NCBI GenBank assembly: GCA_035610835.1
Contig: CM069458.1
Span: forward strand, 32,265,449 to 32,329,448
Length of the DNA: 64,000 nucleotides
Direction: 5' to 3'
DNA from: Ophiura sarsii
Lineage: Eukaryota > Echinodermata > Ophiuroidea > Amphilepidida > Ophiuridae
Shown here: piece after piece, positions 61,401 through 64,000 of the stretch
Layout: each line of letters starts with the position of its first letter
How positions within the stretch are numbered: position 1 is the stretch's first letter
Notes under the pieces: model-generated
The model's input: only the letters and a program-made list of their open reading frames with translations
Database searches by the model: none
Told to the model about the DNA's origin: nothing
Translations under genes and position numbers: made by a program

Positions 61401-61878
61401 GCCCCTTTGCCACATTTTCTTTGCGAGGGCTTAACGCCACAAGGCCCTATCTGTAATTAGCTGCCTGTTGTTATATATGGGATTGTTTATATGATAAGTA
61501 TAATTGGTATAAACTAAATGCAACTCGTCGCAGCTATTGCTGATAGTATTTTTGTTCAGATAATTAGTGATGTGAAAAGTCACTATATGTTACAGCTGTC
61601 GTATGTTGTATACTTTTGGTGCTAAGGTGCACCCTTGTGAAAATGCAATGGCAGTCATTGTAGATATGACCTTGTGGCTATAAACCCTCGTTTTGTGTTA
61701 ATGTACGATGTAATCTTACCACTAATATAGCGAAATTTGTGAGATGATCACAATGACAGATAACACGCCCATTCACCATATTGCTGTAGAAGCACCCTTC
61801 TTTGGACCAATCTCCTAGACCACCGTTCAATTGGAAATCCCAAAATACACACTGAATCAGGTCATTGTTGCCGATAGG
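48903..61878 (-). CDS. Adhesion G protein-coupled receptor, 3' five exons (GPS to TM7)
   Basis: Adhesion (class B2) receptor at the plasma membrane; these receptors self-cleave at the GPS and signal through a tethered agonist. Five minus-strand exons join in phase: 61,878-61,720 (53 codons, phase 0), 54,441-54,335 (ends phase 2), 53,681-53,419 (ends phase 1), 51,468-51,387 (ends phase 2), 49,419-48,903. Every intron has a GT donor and AG acceptor. The predicted partial product is about 375 residues with GPS, seven hydrophobic segments and a short tail. Class landmarks are the GPS cysteines and HLT cleavage triplet, a GCSIS motif in TM1, LINLCVSL in TM2, a TM3 cysteine paired with one in ECL2, LLGLTWAFGFFA in TM6 and an FQYIF...LNS segment in TM7. 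The N-terminus and most of the GAIN domain must lie upstream, beyond 64,000. I cannot assign a subfamily. The introns are about 7.3, 0.65, 2.0 and 2.0 kb and full of transposons. Confidence 0.92.
49475..49790. mobile_element. Small mariner-type MITE beside the last aGPCR exon
   Basis: TA-flanked (49,473-49,474; 49,791-49,792) with ends CGGGGTGTCCCATAAAAAGA and the inverse of CAGGGTGTCCCTAAAAAGGG. About 316 bp. It sits about 55 bp upstream (minus strand) of the acceptor of the TM5-TM7 exon. Confidence 0.75.
49854..51160. mobile_element. Mariner-like non-autonomous element with long terminal repeats, intronic
   Basis: TA-flanked (49,852-49,853; 51,161-51,162). Ends CGAGGGTTGGTCATTAAGTT and its inverse; imperfect inverted arms of about 170-200 bp (CAATGCACTTTTGGA, TCATACTTTGTATTGAT). 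1,307 bp, no transposase. It occupies most of the TM4-TM5 intron of the receptor. Confidence 0.88.
51387..51468 (-). CDS. aGPCR exon: TM4 and ECL2
   Basis: An 82-bp micro-exon found by phase matching. The acceptor is ATATCCCAG ending at 51,469; the donor is GTAAGTATT starting at 51,386. It continues from ...IICW through G-IPAFVVGYTHAIIYLLE (TM4) and a charged ECL2 segment, ending in phase 2. An alternative donor after the GAAG at 51,415 (GTAAAC) would end in phase 1 and would not join the next exon in frame at its best acceptor, so I prefer the longer version. Confidence 0.8.
51469..53418. other. aGPCR intron TM3-TM4, no exon seen
   Basis: A minus-strand ORF at 52,491-52,796 and plus ORFs at 51,853-52,247 have no recognisable domain, and flanking exons already join in phase without them. 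TAGGCCTA at 51,826 and 53,040. Confidence 0.55.
53419..53681 (-). CDS. aGPCR exon: TM2 and TM3
   Basis: A 263-bp exon with acceptor CTATTCAG ending at 53,682 and donor GTAGGTAT starting at 53,418. It begins with ICL1 (ELRNLQPYRVLINLC), continues through TM2 (SLLALYIVFLAGIEL), the ECL1 segment with the conserved cysteine (NPPIACAV), TM3 (LLQYFVVASLMWTASEG) and the start of TM4 (FMLKANIICWG). These are strong adhesion-family signatures. It ends in phase 1 and joins the next exon to complete a glycine codon. Confidence 0.93.
54335..54441 (-). CDS. aGPCR exon: stalk and TM1
   Basis: A 107-bp exon too short for most ORF callers. The acceptor is ATTAAAG at 54,443-54,442 and the donor GTAAGTATA starts at 54,334. 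It reads in phase from the GPS exon. It encodes TFNPTINFALDLFSKIGCS followed by a hydrophobic stretch ending LLTILCV, matching the aGPCR TM1 pattern (ALxxISxIGCxIS...LT). It ends in phase 2 and the next exon completes a proline codon. Confidence 0.9.
55504..56573 (+). pseudogene. Ngaro-like gag ORF, frameshifted
   Basis: Starts MPPNRAAVKRKVND at an ATG in context AAAATGCCGCC. A GRGRGRG-type tract follows. A 44-bp tandem duplication (units at 55,628 and 55,672) shifts the frame; the original continues in another frame from about 55,790 with a Q-rich stretch, changes again near 56,020, and ends in a third frame with CYAFNKKSGCSRNPCKFSH (CCCH-like) and CQSCNGGGHGALSCSK (CCHC knuckle), stop at 56,573. 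Nucleic-acid-binding capsid-type protein by analogy. Confidence 0.75.
56574..58192 (+). pseudogene. Ngaro-like reverse transcriptase-RNase H, interrupted
   Basis: RT landmarks: LVPKSEVGKYRLIQHLSHP, then ALMAKADVESAFRLL (first catalytic aspartate), LPMGASCSPF, and YVDD at 57,322-57,333 followed by LGVPLAKDKS and YLGLEIDS. In-frame stops at 57,256-57,258, 57,589-57,591 and 57,769-57,771. After a frameshift near 57,765 the RNase H part runs 57,779-58,192: IAWLEFFPVVVAI, IIRSDNAAVVAIIN and HHIPGVKNNIADALSR. Motif order is that of DIRS-type polymerases. Not functional as it stands. Confidence 0.88.
58126..59125 (+). pseudogene. Ngaro-like tyrosine recombinase, frameshifted
   Basis: Overlaps the end of RNase H by 67 bp in a different frame. 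The N-terminal core-binding part runs from about 58,190 (TYRRGVASFEFF...). The first catalytic arginine is in FGFLRVGEF (58,630-58,632). A shift near 58,715 moves to a frame with FSKTDHRGESVTL, and another near 58,880 to one with HSFRIG (58,970-58,981, the HxxR pair), GRWQS and the nucleophilic tyrosine in VMLYIRP (59,072-59,074), stop at 59,125. All core catalytic residues survive but in three frames. Confidence 0.88.
59288..59690 (+). pseudogene. Ngaro-associated SGNH hydrolase
   Basis: Block I WIVGDSMVSW (GDS at 59,305-59,313) and block III HAGTNDLF (GTND at 59,470-59,481) identify an SGNH/GDSL-type hydrolase, a domain known from Ngaro-type elements. The frame closes at 59,586; a one-base change near 59,575 would let a plausible continuation run to about 59,688. 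No ATG is well placed. It is preceded by a long T-rich tract ending TTTGCACAG at 59,287, a good splice acceptor, so this part was probably expressed by splicing. Confidence 0.75.
59691..60084. other. No gene seen
   Basis: AT-rich sequence with short echoes (ATAGACACAAT at about 59,917 and 60,015; GTGTCACT twice). Possibly the retroelement's 3' region, but no clear repeat of its 5' end. Confidence 0.4.
60085..60333. mobile_element. MITE with 34-bp perfect terminal inverted repeats
   Basis: Ends GAGGACCCTAGATCTAAAAG...GTCACA and the exact inverse finishing at 60,333; AATT flanks both sides and may be the target duplication. About 249 bp, no ORF. Confidence 0.88.
60334..61377. other. aGPCR intron sequence, no gene seen
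   Basis: Non-coding; apart from the split mariner-type end near 60,500-60,550 nothing is recognised. Confidence 0.5.
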
Positions 61879-62030
61879 CTGCATGAACAAATCATTAATA
61901 AACAATATCAAAGAGAGAGTTGTAGTGTAGGCGCTACAGCAAACAATGATGCAAAAAGGGAATCGATTGGCGTTTGAATCTTTTAAGATTAAACCGGGAA
62001 TAATTAATTCTACAAGACGATTGATGTTCA
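61378..62030 (-). repeat. Inverted duplication around the GPS exon, right copy
   Basis: Minus-strand partner of 12,030-12,657. Homology stops near 61,378, where the left copy continues into unrelated sequence. This copy is connected by phase-matched splicing to the seven-transmembrane exons, so it is the probable functional one. Confidence 0.88.
61720..61878 (-). CDS. aGPCR exon 1 of those visible: GPS motif
   Basis: A 159-bp exon, phase 0 at both ends, with acceptor AG at 61,880-61,879 and donor GTAAGA at 61,719. It encodes the C-terminal part of a GAIN domain: a C-x-F-W-D-F start, GGLGDWSKEGC, then CHCDHLTNFA. The autoproteolysis triplet HLT is intact, so the receptor probably self-cleaves between L and T and exposes a tethered agonist beginning TNFAILV and continuing into the next exon. 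A near-identical copy lies in opposite orientation at 12,173-12,331. Just upstream on the minus strand is the 50-bp minisatellite, so the preceding exon is not visible. Confidence 0.93.
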
Positions 62031-62458
62031 ACCACCACGATCATGATCTTCTTTAGAGGACAATGGCATGACATACGTAGACGATCATGATCATAACCCT
62101 CTTTAGAGGACGATGGCATGACATACGATGACGATCATGACCATATTTAGAGAACGATGGCGTGACATACGTTGACGACCATGAACATAACTCTCCAAAC
62201 AAGACGATGGCATGACATGCATTGACGATCATGATTGTATCCCTCTTTAGAGGACGATGGCACGACATACGTTGACGATCCTGATCATGACCCTATTTAG
62301 AGGACGATGGCATGGCATACGATCATGATCATAAACTTGTTTAGAAGAAAACGGAATGATTACATTGTCGATCATGATTTTAACACTCTTGAGAGGACGA
62401 TGGCATGACATACGTTGACGGTCATATCATGACCATCTTTAGAGGACGATGGCGTGAC

Positions 62459-62459
<1 letters not shown>
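62031..62459 (-). repeat. 50-bp minisatellite array (right, first part)
   Basis: The same 50-bp unit as at 10,945-12,028 in inverted orientation, directly upstream of the functional GPS exon on the minus strand. It is broken at 62,460 by a LINE 3' end. Confidence 0.92.
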
Positions 62460-62553
<94 letters not shown>

Positions 62554-63744
62554 CAGTATTTATATAGCGCCTTTTTCCAAAGGGTTCAAAGCGCTGTAAT
62601 TTCGCTGCTGGTGAATCATCAGAATCAGATCGCATCATCTACACACTCAGCAAAAAAGGTTCAACTTTTGTCCTCCATATGGAACCCTCATGGGTTCTTC
62701 CCAAGAACCATTTCATTGAAGAACCCTCTTAAAAGGTTCTTTAAAGAACCAAAAAAGGTTCTTCAGTTTTGTCCTCTATATGGAACCCTAAGGGTGTTCT
62801 TCAGGGTTAAAGAACCCTCTTGAAAGGTTCTTTAAAGAACCAAAAAAGGTTCTTCAGTGTTGGCATGTATGCCGAACCCTTAAAATTCTTTTTTTTCTGA
62901 GCCAAGCCAGTTCTAAATAGTCTGTTTATACTACTTCATTAATACAACGCATGTGTGTCTGTATTGTGAACAATCACTTAGTGAGTGACGTATTGAAATA
63001 ATATTGTAAGACAAATGGATATATAAAACTTAATCTACTTTCCGTGGTGTTAATTTTAAAGAACTTACAACTTACAGCAGCTTTCTCGATCAACTCATAG
63101 ATCAACTTTAGAGTATTAAAGTTTTAAAATAGCTATATATAAATTTTGAATTGCTTACTACTTTATATTTACAAGCAACCAATGTGTTATCAACAAATTC
63201 GTTGGCGCAATACTTTGTATTTGGGAACTACACACGTTGTGATTGCGTATGAAGAACTCTCACAGCTTTTCATGGAACCCTTTATTTTCTCGTATTTTAG
63301 GGTTCTATAAGGAACCATTGACTCAAGAAGAACCTTTCATTCTGGGTTTGGAACCATTTGTATCATTAAAGGTTCCTTGAGTGCAGAAGGTTCTACATCG
63401 AACCCCGAGCTTACTCAAAGAACCCTTTCCGAACCATTTTTGCTGAGAGTGTAGGGTGCAGCCAATTCAGGCGCAAACCACTATCCGCACTTAGATTGTA
63501 ATATCCACCATTCACCATTTTTCAATGCAGCTCCCCAAATACCATTGGGTCAAGGAAGTTTTTGATAACCGAAACAACTGATCACTGATTTTGAAAGCAG
63601 GAGGAAACCGGAGTACCCGGAGAAAACCTGCGAAAGCGTGCATGGATCGTGATAAACCAAATGCACATAAAGCCCGTGGTCGTGCACAGAATTGACCCGG
63701 GTTTCATTGGTGCAAGAGAACAATCCGCTGCGCCAACACGCTCC
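62460..63744 (-). mobile_element. CR1/L2-like LINE 3' end, interrupted by a MITE
   Basis: A (TAA)n tract at 62,460-62,555 followed by GCGCTATATAAATACTG (read on the minus strand) is the microsatellite-ended 3' terminus seen in CR1/L2-type elements, as also at 14,760-14,796 and 35,359-35,400. The sequence resumes at 63,453-63,744, including an AACCGGAGTACCCGGAGAAA box at about 63,607. The two parts total about 470 bp and are split by the element at 62,641-63,452. The whole inserted into the 50-bp minisatellite. Confidence 0.65.
62641..63452. mobile_element. MITE with GGTTC-rich interior (TIR ACTC-CAGCAAAAA-GGTTC)
   Basis: The ends are near-perfect inverted repeats of about 22 bp (left ...CTCAGCAAAAAAGGTTC, right GAACCATTTTTGCTGAGAG...). 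The interior near both ends holds many copies of AGAACC/GGTTCT arranged head-to-head, including repeated AGGTTCTTTAAAGAACC palindromes at about 62,733 and 62,826. Length is about 810 bp and no transposase ORF is present. CTAC flanks both ends, which could be a short target duplication. Confidence 0.75.
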
Positions 63745-64000
63745 CCCACATGAACATAACCCTCCATAGAGGACGATGGCTTGAACCATGCGTTGACGAT
63801 CATGATCATATACCTCTCCTTGGAGGAAGATGGCATGACATGCGTTGACGATCACGATCATAAACCTCCTTAGAGGAAGATGGCATGACATGCGTGGACG
63901 ATCATGATCATAAACCTCTCCTTAGAGGAAGATGGCATGACATATGTTGACGATCATGAACATAACCCTCCATAGAGGACGATGGCATGACATGCGTTAT
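63745..64000 (-). repeat. 50-bp minisatellite array (right, continuation)
   Basis: The array resumes after the inserted LINE tail and MITE and runs off the window end. Units have the same GATCATGATC palindrome and GAGGA(A/C)GATGGCATGACAT spacing as the first part. Confidence 0.92.

Overview
The window is AT-rich, intron-rich metazoan DNA with the look of a marine deuterostome, most likely an echinoderm or hemichordate. This rests on an adhesion GPCR with small phase-matched exons, a mixed set of non-LTR, Ngaro/DIRS-like, Tc1/mariner, hAT-like and MITE elements, and strong enrichment of the octamer TAGGCCTA (12 sites). The organism call is inference. No bacterial-type genes, operons, rRNA, intact tRNA or CRISPR array was seen. 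One 100-N scaffold gap lies at 36,153-36,252.

The one host gene I can support well is the 3' part of an adhesion GPCR on the minus strand. Its exons run right to left: GPS (61,720-61,878), TM1 (54,335-54,441), TM2-TM3 (53,419-53,681), TM4 (51,387-51,468), TM5-TM7 plus tail (48,903-49,419). All joins have GT/AG sites and matching phases and give about 375 residues. The extracellular N-terminus must lie beyond 64,000. The introns are packed with transposons, including a decayed Ngaro-like retroelement of opposite polarity in the GPS-TM1 intron. The last exon reads into a MITE that supplies the tail and stop codon.

A second GPS exon with intact splice sites lies about 50 kb away on the plus strand (12,173-12,331). 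It sits in an inverted duplication (about 10,945-12,657 versus 61,378-62,460) that also carries a 50-bp minisatellite. No seven-transmembrane exons follow it in this window.

Layout: 1-2.3 kb, dispersed repeat with tRNA-like head, LINE fragment and direct repeats. 3.1-4.6 kb, MITE and direct repeats. 4.7-8.3 kb, higher-order satellite. 9.0-9.9 kb, TIR element copy A. 10.3-10.8 kb, possible small gene. 10.9-12.7 kb, minisatellite and orphan GPS exon. 12.9-14.8 kb, CR1/L2-like LINE. 15.3-15.9 kb, dimeric TTAA-flanked element with tRNA-like core. 16.5-18.5 kb, LTR-like sequence with nested copy B. 19.2-21.9 kb, nested DNA transposons and a Tx1/L1-like fragment. 25.5-27.8 kb, copy C with a retro-inserted tandem-repeat block. 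28.7 kb, hairpin. 30.9-32.7 kb, inverted partner of the left edge, split by a Tc1-like element. 33.7-39.6 kb, MITEs, second CR1/L2-like fragment and the gap. 40.2-41.1 kb, duplicated repeats. 41.7-46.3 kb, TIR-bounded segment with G-rich repeats. 47.8-61.9 kb, the GPCR locus with its transposons. 62.0-64.0 kb, minisatellite interrupted by a LINE 3' end and a GGTTC-type MITE.

Except for the receptor, and possibly the 10.3-10.8 kb ORF pair, almost everything identifiable is mobile or repetitive. The nesting order (Tc1-like into a dispersed repeat, retrocopy into a TIR element, TIR element into an LTR-like sequence, MITE into a LINE tail into a minisatellite) gives a relative history of the locus.
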